Under the pieces are notes generated by a model. That model was not told the DNA's origin, made no database searches, and was given only the letters and a program-made list of their open reading frames with translations. A program made the position numbers and the translations under genes. From positions 1 to 49,679 of the forward strand of contig CACPPH010000005.1 of NCBI GenBank assembly GCA_902635795.1: a stretch of 49,679 nucleotides of DNA, given 5' to 3'. The DNA is from an uncultured Pelagibacteraceae bacterium (lineage in GTDB: Bacteria > Pseudomonadota > Alphaproteobacteria > Pelagibacterales > Pelagibacteraceae). Positions 1 through 9,995 of this stretch are shown one piece after another (position 1 is the first letter of the stretch; each line of letters begins with the position of its first letter).

Positions 1-670
1 ATGAGTCCACATAACCAACGTGAATAGACATTCCATTTTCCATAGCTCTTAATTGTTCTAATTTTCTTTCAAGTTCAAGTTTTGATCTTTTAAAACCTAC
101 ATAACGCGATAAGGCTCTATTAGTAAAGGCATAAATACCAATATGATGATAAGGGTGAAGATCTTGTTTATTTTTGAGTCTAACAAAATCTAGGGCTTTA
201 ACGTACATCCCTGTTTCTAACTTTTCTTTCACTAAGACCTTAACAATATTATCATCATCTAATTCTTCATTTGAACTTAATTTACTTGCTAAAGTTCCTA
301 TTTCACAATGACCTTTATTCATATAGTCGACTAAATTATTTATAGTCTCTGGTAAGATATTTGGCATATCACCTTGTAAATTGACAATTATGTTTGGATT
401 AGCATTTAAATTTTTTTTAAAGACCTCAAATACCCTATCGGTTCCGGTTTGATGATTTTCTTCTGTTAAAATCGCATTTCCTCCAATTTTTTTTACAGTG
501 TCGATTATTTTTTTATCTGGAGTTGCTACAAAAACTTCCCCAGCATTTGCCTTCATGGCTGCTTCATAAACATGTAGAATCATCTCTTTATTATTTATAA
601 GTTTAAGAGGTTTATTGGGTAATCGTATAGCATCCAATCTTGAGGGTATTATTATTGCAGTTTTATTCAT
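1..670 (-). CDS. kdsB: 3-deoxy-manno-octulosonate cytidylyltransferase (partial, C-terminus off window)
   Basis: Reverse-strand translation from ATG at 670: MNKTAIIIPSRLDAIRLPNKPLKLINNKEMILHVYEAAMKANAGEVFVATPDKKI...NIIVNLQGDMPNI, typical KdsB; no in-frame stop before the window edge. Confidence 0.93.
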   Translation of the reverse strand, partial: MNKTAIIIPSRLDAIRLPNKPLKLINNKEMILHVYEAAMKANAGEVFVATPDKKIIDTVKKIGGNAILTEENHQTGTDRVFEVFKKNLNANPNIIVNLQGDMPNILPETINNLVDYMNKGHCEIGTLASKLSSNEELDDDNIVKVLVKEKLETGMYVKALDFVRLKNKQDLHPYHHIGIYAFTNRALSRYVGFKRSKLELERKLEQLRAMENGMSIHVGYVDS

Positions 671-763
671 AATTATGCGTCCTAGAGACGCAAAAAAATT
701 TGGTAATTTTAAGTTTTTTTTTTTAAACTCGTGTTATACGTCTGATTAGTATTTACCAAAATT

Positions 764-1309
764 ATGGATAGTTTTGAAATAAATAAAATAATAGCCGCAG
801 TCCTTCTAACAGCCCTTATTGTTATTGGTATTGGAAAATTCACAGACATATTATTCCACGTGGAGAAACCTGAGCAAACGGCCTATAAGGTTGAAGGATT
901 AGAGGTTGCCTCAACTAGTGGGACGACTGAGTCTAATGAAAAGGTACCTGAAATAGTAGATATAAAAGCTTTATTGGCTATGGGAGACTTAGCACACGGA
1001 GAAAAAGTTTTTAAAAAATGTAGCGCTTGTCATATGATTGCAGCTGGTGGAAAAAACATGATAGGACCAAATTTATGGAATGTGATTGGAAGAACAGCTG
1101 GTTCAGTAAGTGATTATAAATATTCCAAAGCAATGGTTGCTTACGCGAAAGAATGGTCTTTTGAAGAAATGAATAGTTACTTAATTAAACCGCAAGCATA
1201 TATTAAAGGAACTAAAATGGCTTTTGCCGGACTTAGAAAAGAAAAGGACAGAGCGTCAGTTATTTTATATATGAATTCAAAAGGTGATAATCCAAAACCT
1301 TTACCCTAA
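764..1309 (+). CDS. membrane-anchored cytochrome c, CycM-like
   Basis: N-terminal TM helix, CSACH haem motif, GPNLWNVIGR, class I cytochrome c pattern. Confidence 0.9.
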   Translation: MDSFEINKIIAAVLLTALIVIGIGKFTDILFHVEKPEQTAYKVEGLEVASTSGTTESNEKVPEIVDIKALLAMGDLAHGEKVFKKCSACHMIAAGGKNMIGPNLWNVIGRTAGSVSDYKYSKAMVAYAKEWSFEEMNSYLIKPQAYIKGTKMAFAGLRKEKDRASVILYMNSKGDNPKPLP

Positions 1310-2232
1310 TCGAGACACCATTTAATAATACTTTTTTGAGCGTGCACTCTATTTAGTGCTTGTCTCCAAACTACTGATTGGTTTCCATCTATTACTTCAT
1401 TTGTAACCTCTTCTCCTCTTCCCACTGGAAGACAATGCATAAAAATAGCGTCTGATTTTGCCTTGCTCATTATTTTCTTATTAACTTGATAAGGTTTTAA
1501 AGTTTTCTTTTTAGAAATTTTATTTACTTTATCATTCATTGAGATCCATTTATCAGTCATAACACAATCAGCGCCAGTAGCCGCTTCTAGAGGTTTAGAA
1601 GTAATTGTTAATTTGACTTTCTCCTTTTTCGCTAGCTTCAAAATATTTTTATTTGGAGAATATTTTTTTGGGCAACCAATATTAAGTTTAAAATTAAATT
1701 TCCCAGCAGCTTCTATTAAGGAATTTGACATATTATTATTACCATCTCCAATCCAAGAAACAGTTTTCCCCTCAATAGAACCATTACTTTCTTCATAAGT
1801 AAGAATATCAGACATAATTTGACATGGATGGCTCACATCTGAGAGGCCATTGATAATTGGGATATCTAAATACTTTCCGAATTCCTCTAAATTTTTGTGA
1901 GATGAGGTTCTCAACATAATGATATCGACGTACTCAGATAAAACTTTTGCTGTATCTTTTAAAGTCTCTTCTCCTTTACCGTAATGTATACCATCCGGAT
2001 TTAAAATAATTGATGATCCACCTAATTGTTTAACAGCGATGTCAAATGACATTCTTGTCCTTGTTGAGGGTTTTTCAAAAATCATAGCCATCGACTTACC
2101 TTCAAAGGGCTTATCTTCATCAGGTGCAGATTTATTTAATGCAGATCTATTTTGTTTTCTCTTCTTTGCTTCTTCAATAATCGCTCTAAGCTCTACTGAG
2201 GAACAGTCAGAGATATTTATAAAGTTTTTCAT
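1306..2232 (-). CDS. argF: ornithine carbamoyltransferase
   Basis: EKPSTRTRMSFD, HPCQIMSD, MHCLPVGRGEEV motifs; next to argD. Confidence 0.95.
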   Translation of the reverse strand: MKNFINISDCSSVELRAIIEEAKKRKQNRSALNKSAPDEDKPFEGKSMAMIFEKPSTRTRMSFDIAVKQLGGSSIILNPDGIHYGKGEETLKDTAKVLSEYVDIIMLRTSSHKNLEEFGKYLDIPIINGLSDVSHPCQIMSDILTYEESNGSIEGKTVSWIGDGNNNMSNSLIEAAGKFNFKLNIGCPKKYSPNKNILKLAKKEKVKLTITSKPLEAATGADCVMTDKWISMNDKVNKISKKKTLKPYQVNKKIMSKAKSDAIFMHCLPVGRGEEVTNEVIDGNQSVVWRQALNRVHAQKSIIKWCLD

Positions 2233-3396
2233 TTAAAATTTTTTGCAAACTTTCTCTATTATTTTTAAACCTAAGTTTATTTCGCTCTTTGTTACATTTA
2301 AAGGAGGCAAAAGTCTGACAACATTTTCAGCAGCTCTTACTGTCAATAAATTATTATCTAAAAGTTTTTGAATAAATTTAGCTTGATTTACTTTAAGACA
2401 AAGTCCAATCAGTAATCCTTTGCCTCTAACTTCTTTAATAATCTTAGGATACTTATTTTTAATTTTATCAAGTTGATTTAAAAAATATTTTCCATTTTTA
2501 CTTACATTATTTAAAAAACCTTTTTTAAACATGATATCCATCACCGCATTTCCCGCGCTCATTGCTAGTGGGTTTCCACCAAATGTTGATCCATGAGTTC
2601 CCGGCTTCATCCCTGATGCTACTTTTTTATTAACTAAAACTGCACCTATCGGAAAGCCGCCGCCGATCCCTTTTGCTATTGGGACAATATCAGGTTTAAT
2701 TTTTGCATATTCAAATGCAAAGAATTTACCACTTCTTCCAATTCCGCACTGAACTTCATCAAGAATTAATAAAATTTTTTTCTTATTACATAATTTTCTC
2801 AAGCCTTTGAGACAAAAATCTGGAATAACTTTAATGCCACCTTCTCCCATTATTGTCTCAACCATGATAGCAGCAGTTCTGCTGGTTATCGCTTTTTCTA
2901 AACCTTTGTGATCACCAAAATTAAAGTGATCAAAACCATCTACTTTAGGTTTAAAACCTTCAATTGCTTTTTTACTGTTACTAGCAAAAATAGCTGCGAT
3001 AGTTCTTCCATGGAAACTATTATTAATACAAAGAACTCTATTTTTTCTTGGTTGACCTTTTGAATAAAAATATCTTCTAGCGAATTTTATAGCAGCCTCC
3101 GTTGCTTCTGCACCAGAATTTTGAAAAGTTACATAATCAGCAAATGTTTTTTGGGCTAATCTTTTTGCCAATCTCTCTTGCTCAGGGATAGTAAAAACAT
3201 TTGAAACGTGCCATAATTTTTTAGATTGTTTATTGATAGATCTAATTAAGTAGTCGTTAGCATGGCCAAGACAGTTTACTGCAATTCCTTGAACGAAATC
3301 TAAATATTTCTTTCCATTCGTTGTATATAAGAAACTTCCTTTTCCTTTAGAAAAAGAGATTTTCTTTCTGTTATAAGTATTTAAAATTTTACTCAT
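2233..3396 (-). CDS. argD: acetylornithine/succinyldiaminopimelate aminotransferase
   Basis: Class III PLP aminotransferase: NSGAEATEAAIKFAR, LDEVQCGIGRSGKFFA, GTHGSTFGGNPLA. Confidence 0.95.
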   Translation of the reverse strand: MSKILNTYNRKKISFSKGKGSFLYTTNGKKYLDFVQGIAVNCLGHANDYLIRSINKQSKKLWHVSNVFTIPEQERLAKRLAQKTFADYVTFQNSGAEATEAAIKFARRYFYSKGQPRKNRVLCINNSFHGRTIAAIFASNSKKAIEGFKPKVDGFDHFNFGDHKGLEKAITSRTAAIMVETIMGEGGIKVIPDFCLKGLRKLCNKKKILLILDEVQCGIGRSGKFFAFEYAKIKPDIVPIAKGIGGGFPIGAVLVNKKVASGMKPGTHGSTFGGNPLAMSAGNAVMDIMFKKGFLNNVSKNGKYFLNQLDKIKNKYPKIIKEVRGKGLLIGLCLKVNQAKFIQKLLDNNLLTVRAAENVVRLLPPLNVTKSEINLGLKIIEKVCKKF

Positions 3397-4205
3397 GATT
3401 TTATTTTATAGCCTTTTTTATACAATAAATAACAAACAAGCCAGCTAACAAAGCTTAAGGCAGTTAAATATACCAACCCAATAGAGATTGAACCGTCTGA
3501 AGTGCCAATAAAACTATATCTAAAACCATCAATCATATAAAAAAACGGATTAACTTTACTTACTGCTTGCAAAAAGTCAGGGAGTCTCTCTATTGAATAA
3601 AAAGTGCCTGATAAGAAAGATAATGGAACTATTACAAAATTAGTAACTGTTGCCATATGATCGAATTTTTCAGCCCATAATCCAGCAATTATTCCGATGT
3701 TTCCTAAAACAAAAGAAGAAAGCAAAGTAAAGGCTATAAGTGTTAAATAGTTTTTGATTTCAATATCTATAATTAATTTAAATACAATAATTGAAACTAT
3801 TCCGATTAATAAACTTCTTGTTACAGCTGCAAGTGAAACTGAGATGGTAACTTCTCCAGCAGATAAGGGAGCAAATAATAAATCAACTATAGTTCCATCA
3901 ATTTTCTTAATCATAAAAGATGATGAGGAATGTGAAAAAGATTGCTGAATTACCTGCATAGAAATCAACCCTGGCGCTAAAAAAGTTATAAAAGGCACTC
4001 CAAGTACATCGCCTCTATCTGCTCCAATAGCTAAAGATAAAACAAGTAAAAACAGTAAAGATGAAACTAGTGGGGAAAAAATAGTTTGTATCCACACAAT
4101 TAAGAATCGTAGAACTTCTTTTTTATATAAAGTCCATGTTCCGTACCAATTCACTAATCCAAATCTTCTTTTTCCAATTTTATATTTTTTCGAAATTTCA
4201 ACCAT
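3393..4205 (-). CDS. ABC-2 type transporter permease
   Basis: Multiple TM helices; ABC-2 permease pattern (FLAPGLISMQVIQQSF...NPFFYMIDGFRYSFIG). Confidence 0.85.
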   Translation of the reverse strand: MVEISKKYKIGKRRFGLVNWYGTWTLYKKEVLRFLIVWIQTIFSPLVSSLLFLLVLSLAIGADRGDVLGVPFITFLAPGLISMQVIQQSFSHSSSSFMIKKIDGTIVDLLFAPLSAGEVTISVSLAAVTRSLLIGIVSIIVFKLIIDIEIKNYLTLIAFTLLSSFVLGNIGIIAGLWAEKFDHMATVTNFVIVPLSFLSGTFYSIERLPDFLQAVSKVNPFFYMIDGFRYSFIGTSDGSISIGLVYLTALSFVSWLVCYLLYKKGYKIKS

Positions 4206-4341
4206 TGATAGTCTTATAACCTGTTATTAAAAAAACTGTGCAAAACTAAATCTACTCACAGCTTTGATGCGTTTTAATGTTTTAAACCCCAATATTATGC
4301 CCTAAGTTTTTAATAATTACTAAATATTGTAATTATATACT

Positions 4342-4836
4342 ATGAGTTGGACAGAAGAAAAAGTCGCAAAATTAAAAGAACTCTGGTCTAAAGGGCATAC
4401 TGCAAGTCAGATAGCCGAAGCATTAGGTGACACTACTAGAAACGCAGTAATTGGAAAAGCTCATAGGTTAAATTTAGAAGCTAGAGCGCCTTCTAAGCAA
4501 TCTAATTCACCTAGAACCAATGACAATAAGCAGATTAGAAGAGGACCAGCGCCAACATCAAGAAAAGCTAAATTTCAATCAATATTATTAGATAAAAACT
4601 TCGAGCCAGAAAACCCTAAATCATTGGAAGAACTTACTGATGAAACTTGCAAATGGCCTATAGGTCATCCTAATGAGGAAAAATTCTATTTCTGCGGTAG
4701 AAAACCTGAAGGAGATTTCCCTTATTGCAAACTTCATGTTTTGTATGCCTTTCAACCTAAAAACCAAAAAGACGATGATCTTGGTGATGAGATACCAGAA
4801 TTTATCGAGAAAAAAGTTAAAGCCTCGTCTGGTTAA
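4342..4836 (+). CDS. gcrA: GcrA-type cell cycle regulator
   Basis: N-term MSWTEEKVAKLKELWSKGHTASQIAEALGDTTRNAVIGKAHRLNL; C-term CKWPIGHP...FCGRKPEGDFPYCKLH. Confidence 0.95.
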   Translation: MSWTEEKVAKLKELWSKGHTASQIAEALGDTTRNAVIGKAHRLNLEARAPSKQSNSPRTNDNKQIRRGPAPTSRKAKFQSILLDKNFEPENPKSLEELTDETCKWPIGHPNEEKFYFCGRKPEGDFPYCKLHVLYAFQPKNQKDDDLGDEIPEFIEKKVKASSG

Positions 4837-4869
4837 CAAAACTTTAACATTACAATCATATAATTGATT

Positions 4870-5097
4870 ATGAAGTTTATTAAAAAATACCTTAAATGGT
4901 TAAGTACTTTTTTAGTTCTTACAGGTATTTTATTAACAAATTTGAATATGTATCCAGTAAATATAATGTTTCATGGAGCGGGAGTTGTTGGTTGGACTAT
5001 TGCAGGTTTTATTTCTAAGGATAAAGCAATATTAACCAATTTTGGGTTACAGATTCCATTATTTATTATTGGTTTTTATCAAATTTTGGTTCCGTAA
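4870..5097 (+). CDS. small two-TM membrane protein of unknown function
   Basis: ORF 4864..5097 in the track starts at TTG; ATG at 4870 more likely; two hydrophobic segments. Confidence 0.65.
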   Translation: MKFIKKYLKWLSTFLVLTGILLTNLNMYPVNIMFHGAGVVGWTIAGFISKDKAILTNFGLQIPLFIIGFYQILVP

Positions 5098-5123
5098 GTT
5101 CGGGACACTTCAATACATTTTTT

Positions 5124-5567
5124 ATGAGGAAAATAAAAACAATATTATTTGTTTGTACTGGAAACTCTGCGAGAAGCATAATAGCGGAAAGTATTGTAAA
5201 CAATAATTTCCGAAATCAATTCATCGCATTTAGCGCTGGAAGTAATCCTTCAGGGAAAATCAATCCCTACATTAAAGAGTATCTTGAAGGAAAAAAATTT
5301 AATTTAGCCACGTATTATTCGAAAAATTTTGATGAATTTTTAAAAAATGATATTGATATTGATTACGTGATTACAGTTTGTAATAACGCCAATAAAGAAG
5401 TTTGTCCTGTATGGCCCAAAAAAAAGACCATTACGCACTGGGACATCGCGGACCCTGTTGAAAAAATTAAAAAAACTAAAAATAAAGATAAAATAAATTT
5501 AATAGCTGAAGAAACTTATAATATAATTAATGAAAAAATTAAACATTGGGTAAAAAATGAAAAGTAA
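5124..5567 (+). CDS. arsC: arsenate reductase, LMW-phosphatase (thioredoxin-coupled) type
   Basis: VCTGNSARS P-loop, VITVCNNANKEVCPVWP, THWDIADPV. Confidence 0.87.
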   Translation: MRKIKTILFVCTGNSARSIIAESIVNNNFRNQFIAFSAGSNPSGKINPYIKEYLEGKKFNLATYYSKNFDEFLKNDIDIDYVITVCNNANKEVCPVWPKKKTITHWDIADPVEKIKKTKNKDKINLIAEETYNIINEKIKHWVKNEK

Positions 5568-6204
5568 AAAGATATTTATTGGTGAATTTATAGGAAGTTG
5601 TTTTTTAGTCATGATTATTGTTGGTTCAGGTATTATGGCTCAAAATCTAACTGATGATATCGCTGTAATGTTAATAGCGAATACTTTAGCTACAGGTGCA
5701 GGATTATTTGTTCTGATTACTTCAATCGGTGATATCTCCGGCGCACATTTCAATCCTGTCGTTACTTTAGCAATGTATTTTACCAACAAGATTAAAAAAA
5801 ATTTAATTATCACTTATATCTCTGCTCAAATCTTAGGTTGCATGTTAGGGGTAATGTTAGCAAATTTTATGTTTGATCTTCCTTTGTTGCAGCTTTCACA
5901 GAAGATTAGACCTGGAATAAATATTTTTACAGCTGAGATCATTGCAACTTTTGGATTAATTTTTGTGATATTTGGATCTTTAAAGAGCGGCAAACTTGTG
6001 GTCGCTTCATCAGTAGCTACTTTTATTACAGCGGGGTATTGGTTTACCTCTTCAACTTCATTTGCAAATCCAGCGGTAGCAATCGCAAGAACTTTTACAG
6101 ACACATTTACTGGAATTAATTACTTAAATACTCCTAGCTATATCATTGCTGAGATGCTTGGTGGAATATTGGCTGTCTATTTAATCAGAAAAATTATTTT
6201 GTAA
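5557..6204 (+). CDS. aquaporin/MIP-family channel
   Basis: Two NPx boxes: SGAHFNPVVTLAMYF and SFANPAVAIARTF; six-TM pattern; start overlaps the arsC end. Confidence 0.92.
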   Translation: MKSKKIFIGEFIGSCFLVMIIVGSGIMAQNLTDDIAVMLIANTLATGAGLFVLITSIGDISGAHFNPVVTLAMYFTNKIKKNLIITYISAQILGCMLGVMLANFMFDLPLLQLSQKIRPGINIFTAEIIATFGLIFVIFGSLKSGKLVVASSVATFITAGYWFTSSTSFANPAVAIARTFTDTFTGINYLNTPSYIIAEMLGGILAVYLIRKIIL

Positions 6205-6212
6205 TTGGAGGC

Positions 6213-6243
6213 CAGCCCAAGGAAATATTGATACCTTGGGCTG
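6213..6243. terminator. 10-bp perfect hairpin between convergent genes
   Basis: CAGCCCAAGG-aaatattgata-CCTTGGGCTG; lies between stops of convergent aquaporin and ppx; no clear U-tract. Confidence 0.5.
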
Positions 6244-6344
6244 ATGGGCTAATTAATTAACAACACAGTTGGGAGACTGTTAATCAGTTAATAATATATA
6301 AATGCTAAAAAAATATTTAAATTAAGTTAAAGATTTATTAATTT

Positions 6345-7850
6345 TCAAGAATAAATGATATTGGAATCGACATTCATCTCTCTTGCCAGGTTTTTAAGTC
6401 TTTTAGTTACTTGTTTTGAGACAATATCGCTATGATTGTTAGGTATTTTCAAAAAAATAGTCTTATTTCTTTTATAAATTTTAAATTCATCTAACAACAA
6501 AGAAGACATGCTAGTGAGTGACTCTGCTAATCTTAAAGCAGATCCCACTTGCTTTGAGGATAAAATTTCGTTGTTATTTAATAAGGATAAAAACTGATAA
6601 TTCGGATTATATTTTAAGCCACAATGTCTCCAAAAACTTGCTGATGCAACTTTTACTCTATCTCTATGTTCTAGTTTTAGTAATGGAGTATTTAACACTT
6701 CCATAAAAACTAATTCTGCTTTTTGAAAAGCTCCTAGGCCCCAATCCATTTTACTTAAGATGCAAGCCAAGGTTAGTAATCTTCGATTAAAATATTCGTT
6801 GTCTTCAAATAATGGTGAAATAAAATTAAAATATTTCTCAAAACTCTTTCCATAGTCCCCTTTTTTAAAAGATATACCGTCAGTTTTTAATTTGAAAATT
6901 TCATCCTCGCTCATTCCTTGGTTTATAATTGTATTCATATGTCCCTCTCTCAGTCCACTGATTGAGCAAATAACTTTTGAGGGGCTTGCTGCTTCAATTA
7001 TTTCGTTTAGTATTATAGAGCTAAAAGGTAAATAGGGAGTTCTAGATTTAGTAATATATTCCATTGATTTCAAAGATGATTTATTAAATTTTGAAATTCT
7101 ATTTAAGTATTTTACTGCTACATCTTTTGAGAGTTTATATTGATGCAAAATATGTAATGGGTGTTTTTCTTTAAAGAGATGATATTTAAATAATGATCTC
7201 CAAGTCCCTCCTACCAAATAAATATTTTTAAATTTCTTTTTAGAAAGCCATTTTTCATCTCTTAAAAGTTTTCTAACATATTTTCCCAAATTTCTTTTTT
7301 TTATAATAGGATTATTTTCAAGTCTTAATACTCCAAGAGGTAAAGAGGTTGTTTCAAAAATTTGATTTTTAGAAACTCTGGCAAGTTCTAAACTTCCACC
7401 TCCTAAATCTGCAACTAATCCATCTACTTCATCAAATCCTACCATTACACCATTTGCTGATGTTCTTGCTTCTTCCTCGCCAGATAATACTAGTGGTTTT
7501 TTATTAAATATTTTTTCAATTTCTCTTAAAAATTCACTTGCATCAGTGGCCTCTCTAAAAGCTGCTGTTGCAATAATTTCTAAATCTTGAACGTCTGAAA
7601 TATCTAAAATTTCTTTAAATCTATTTAGAACTTTTAAAGAACCTTTAATTCCATCGGGATTTAGTTTTTTAGATTTATCTAAATTTTTTCCAAGTTTGCA
7701 AACTGCTTTTTCATTAAAGACTGGGATTGGAGAAATTTTAAAATTATCGTATATGAGCATTCTTACTGAATTTGATCCAAGATCTATTATGGCTTGCTTA
7801 GACTTTTTATTAGACTGAAATTTAAAAAGATTTTTTAATTCTGGTTTCAT
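6345..7850 (-). CDS. ppx: exopolyphosphatase Ppx/GppA family
   Basis: AIIDLGSNSVRMLIYD, ATAAFREATD, GLVADLGGGSLELA. Confidence 0.92.
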   Translation of the reverse strand: MKPELKNLFKFQSNKKSKQAIIDLGSNSVRMLIYDNFKISPIPVFNEKAVCKLGKNLDKSKKLNPDGIKGSLKVLNRFKEILDISDVQDLEIIATAAFREATDASEFLREIEKIFNKKPLVLSGEEEARTSANGVMVGFDEVDGLVADLGGGSLELARVSKNQIFETTSLPLGVLRLENNPIIKKRNLGKYVRKLLRDEKWLSKKKFKNIYLVGGTWRSLFKYHLFKEKHPLHILHQYKLSKDVAVKYLNRISKFNKSSLKSMEYITKSRTPYLPFSSIILNEIIEAASPSKVICSISGLREGHMNTIINQGMSEDEIFKLKTDGISFKKGDYGKSFEKYFNFISPLFEDNEYFNRRLLTLACILSKMDWGLGAFQKAELVFMEVLNTPLLKLEHRDRVKVASASFWRHCGLKYNPNYQFLSLLNNNEILSSKQVGSALRLAESLTSMSSLLLDEFKIYKRNKTIFLKIPNNHSDIVSKQVTKRLKNLAREMNVDSNIIYS

Positions 7851-9973
7851 TTTACTAATCTTAAATTTTGAGGTTTAGCTCTTAAAATTGACTTACCACG
7901 ACCTGATAAACTTGGGTTCTTCATGAAATAGGAATGTGCGGAAAAGCCTTTTTCTTGTTCTTTATGGTAGTTTCCCAAACTATCTAAATACCATGTTTCT
8001 GATTTATCTTTAAAGTTAGCTAACATAATTTGATCTAAAATTTGCTCATGCACAGTATTGTTTTCTATCGGAATTATAATTTCAATTCTTCTATCTAAAT
8101 TTCTAGGCATTAAATCTGCAGATGAAATATATACCTGATTCTCTCGAGAGGGCATAGAGCTACCATTTGCAAAACAATAAATTCTTGAGTGTTCTAAAAA
8201 TCTGCCAATAAGGCTTTTTACTTTTATATTTTCAGATTGACCTTTAATTCCAGGTCTTAAGCAACACACTCCTCTTACTGATAAATTTATTTTTACTCCT
8301 GCGTTTGAAGCTTCATAAAATTTCTTAATAATTCCAGGGTCTACAAGAGAATTCATTTTTGCCCATATTTCTGCAGGTTTTCCTTTACTTGCATTTACAA
8401 TTTCATTTTCAATTTTTTCTTCAAAAAAATTCCTGCTATTTAATGGAGACATAAAAATTTTATTCAATTTTTTTGGTTTTGCATAACCAGTTACATAATT
8501 GAAAAATTTTTCGACATCTTTGGCCAAGTCTTGATTAGAGCTAAACAGTGATAAGTCAGTATAAATTTTTGCGTTAATTGGATGATAGTTTCCTGTACCT
8601 AAGTGAACATAGCTTCGCGTTTTAGCTCCTTCTTTTCTTAAAACTAAACTTGCCTTTGCATGCGTTTTATATTTTGCGAATCCGTAAACAATTTGAACGC
8701 CAGCTTTCTCTAGTTTCCTAGATAATTCAATATTAGCTTCCTCATCAAATCGAGCTTTTATTTCTATTACGGCTGTAACAACTTTTCCGTTTTCTGCTGC
8801 TCTACTTAGTGCTTTTACGATAGGAGAGTCAGGTGTGGTTCGATACAAAGTTTGTTTGATACCGATAACTTTGGGATCTTTTGCTGCAGCTTCTAAAAAT
8901 TGAATTACTACATCAAAAGTTTCAAAAGGGTGGTGTACAACAAAATCTTTACTTCTTATAGCTGAAAAAAATTTATCATCAAATTCCTTCAATCTTTCAA
9001 CTTCTCTAGGATTAAACTTTTTAAATCTCAGCTTTGGATCTTTCTTTTTACAAATTTCATCTATATCTTGTATTCCAACCAATCCTTCAACCTCATAAAT
9101 ATGATCTTCATCCATTTTAAATTTTTTTGAAATAAAATTTAAAAGTTTTTTGTTTGAATTAGTGATTACTTCGAGTTTAACTACGTTTCCCCTTCTTCTT
9201 TTCTTAATTGCTTTTTCAAAATATCTCACAAGATCAGCAGCTTCATCATCTATTTCAATTTCGCTGTCTCTAATTATTTTAAACTGCAAACTTGCCTCGA
9301 TATTATGGTCTGGAAATATTTCATTAGCAAATTTACAAATTACGTCATCAATTGTGACAAATTCATTTATTGTTTCAGAATTGTTTAGAGATACAAATTT
9401 TGGAAGTGCTCTTGGTATAACTATAATTGCATTTAGTTCTCTTTTTTTTTTTATTCTAGTCATTCTTAGTAAAATTGCTTGGCCTTTATTTGGTATAAAA
9501 GGAAAGGGATGTGATGGGTCAATGGCAGTAGGTGTTATTATAGGATAAATTGTTTCCTGAAAATATTCTCTTAGATACATAAGATCCTTCTTATTTAGTT
9601 CTGACATTTTTCGAATGAAAATTTTTTCTTTCGATAGCTCTTTTTTCAACTCTAGGAATGCTTCGTTTTGCTTCTTTAATAGATCTTTAGTTTTTAATAC
9701 GACCCTATTCAATTGATCCTCTGCAGTTAATCCATCTGCGCTTAATTCGTCAAAACCATCTTTAATTTGATTAAAAAGTCCAGCGACTCTTACCATAAAA
9801 AATTCATCTAAATTTGTACCTGCGATTGATAAAAATTTTACTCTTTCAAATAGAGGATTTGTTTTATCTTTTGATTCTTCTAAAACACGATCATTAAACT
9901 GAAGCCAAGATAATTCTCTGTTTATGAGTTGATTGCTAATATTAGCGTTTTCTGAAAATGATGCTTTCGACAT
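7847..9973 (-). CDS. ppk1: polyphosphate kinase
   Basis: NRELSWLQFNDRVLEE, IGIKQTLYRT, RSYVHLGTGNYH, SSADLMPRNLDRRIE. Confidence 0.96.
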   Translation of the reverse strand: MSKASFSENANISNQLINRELSWLQFNDRVLEESKDKTNPLFERVKFLSIAGTNLDEFFMVRVAGLFNQIKDGFDELSADGLTAEDQLNRVVLKTKDLLKKQNEAFLELKKELSKEKIFIRKMSELNKKDLMYLREYFQETIYPIITPTAIDPSHPFPFIPNKGQAILLRMTRIKKKRELNAIIVIPRALPKFVSLNNSETINEFVTIDDVICKFANEIFPDHNIEASLQFKIIRDSEIEIDDEAADLVRYFEKAIKKRRRGNVVKLEVITNSNKKLLNFISKKFKMDEDHIYEVEGLVGIQDIDEICKKKDPKLRFKKFNPREVERLKEFDDKFFSAIRSKDFVVHHPFETFDVVIQFLEAAAKDPKVIGIKQTLYRTTPDSPIVKALSRAAENGKVVTAVIEIKARFDEEANIELSRKLEKAGVQIVYGFAKYKTHAKASLVLRKEGAKTRSYVHLGTGNYHPINAKIYTDLSLFSSNQDLAKDVEKFFNYVTGYAKPKKLNKIFMSPLNSRNFFEEKIENEIVNASKGKPAEIWAKMNSLVDPGIIKKFYEASNAGVKINLSVRGVCCLRPGIKGQSENIKVKSLIGRFLEHSRIYCFANGSSMPSRENQVYISSADLMPRNLDRRIEIIIPIENNTVHEQILDQIMLANFKDKSETWYLDSLGNYHKEQEKGFSAHSYFMKNPSLSGRGKSILRAKPQNLRLVK

Positions 9974-9995
9974 ATTTAAATGTTAAATTAAAAAT

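Noticed and set aside
1613-2236. + strand ORFs 1613..1798 and 2039..2236
   Set aside because: Antisense to well-supported argF; no RBS or domain support
3754-3948. + strand ORF 64 aa
   Set aside because: Antisense to the ABC-2 permease coding sequence
4621-4867. ORFs 4621..4839 (-) and 4673..4867 (+)
   Set aside because: Overlap gcrA in other frames; gcrA motifs are clear
9150-9548. + strand 132-aa ORF
   Set aside because: Antisense to ppk; hydrophobic composition is an artefact of AT-rich reverse complement
9974-9995. Considered a Pho box upstream of ppk
   Set aside because: Only one weak TTTAACA half-site; no second repeat at 11-bp spacing
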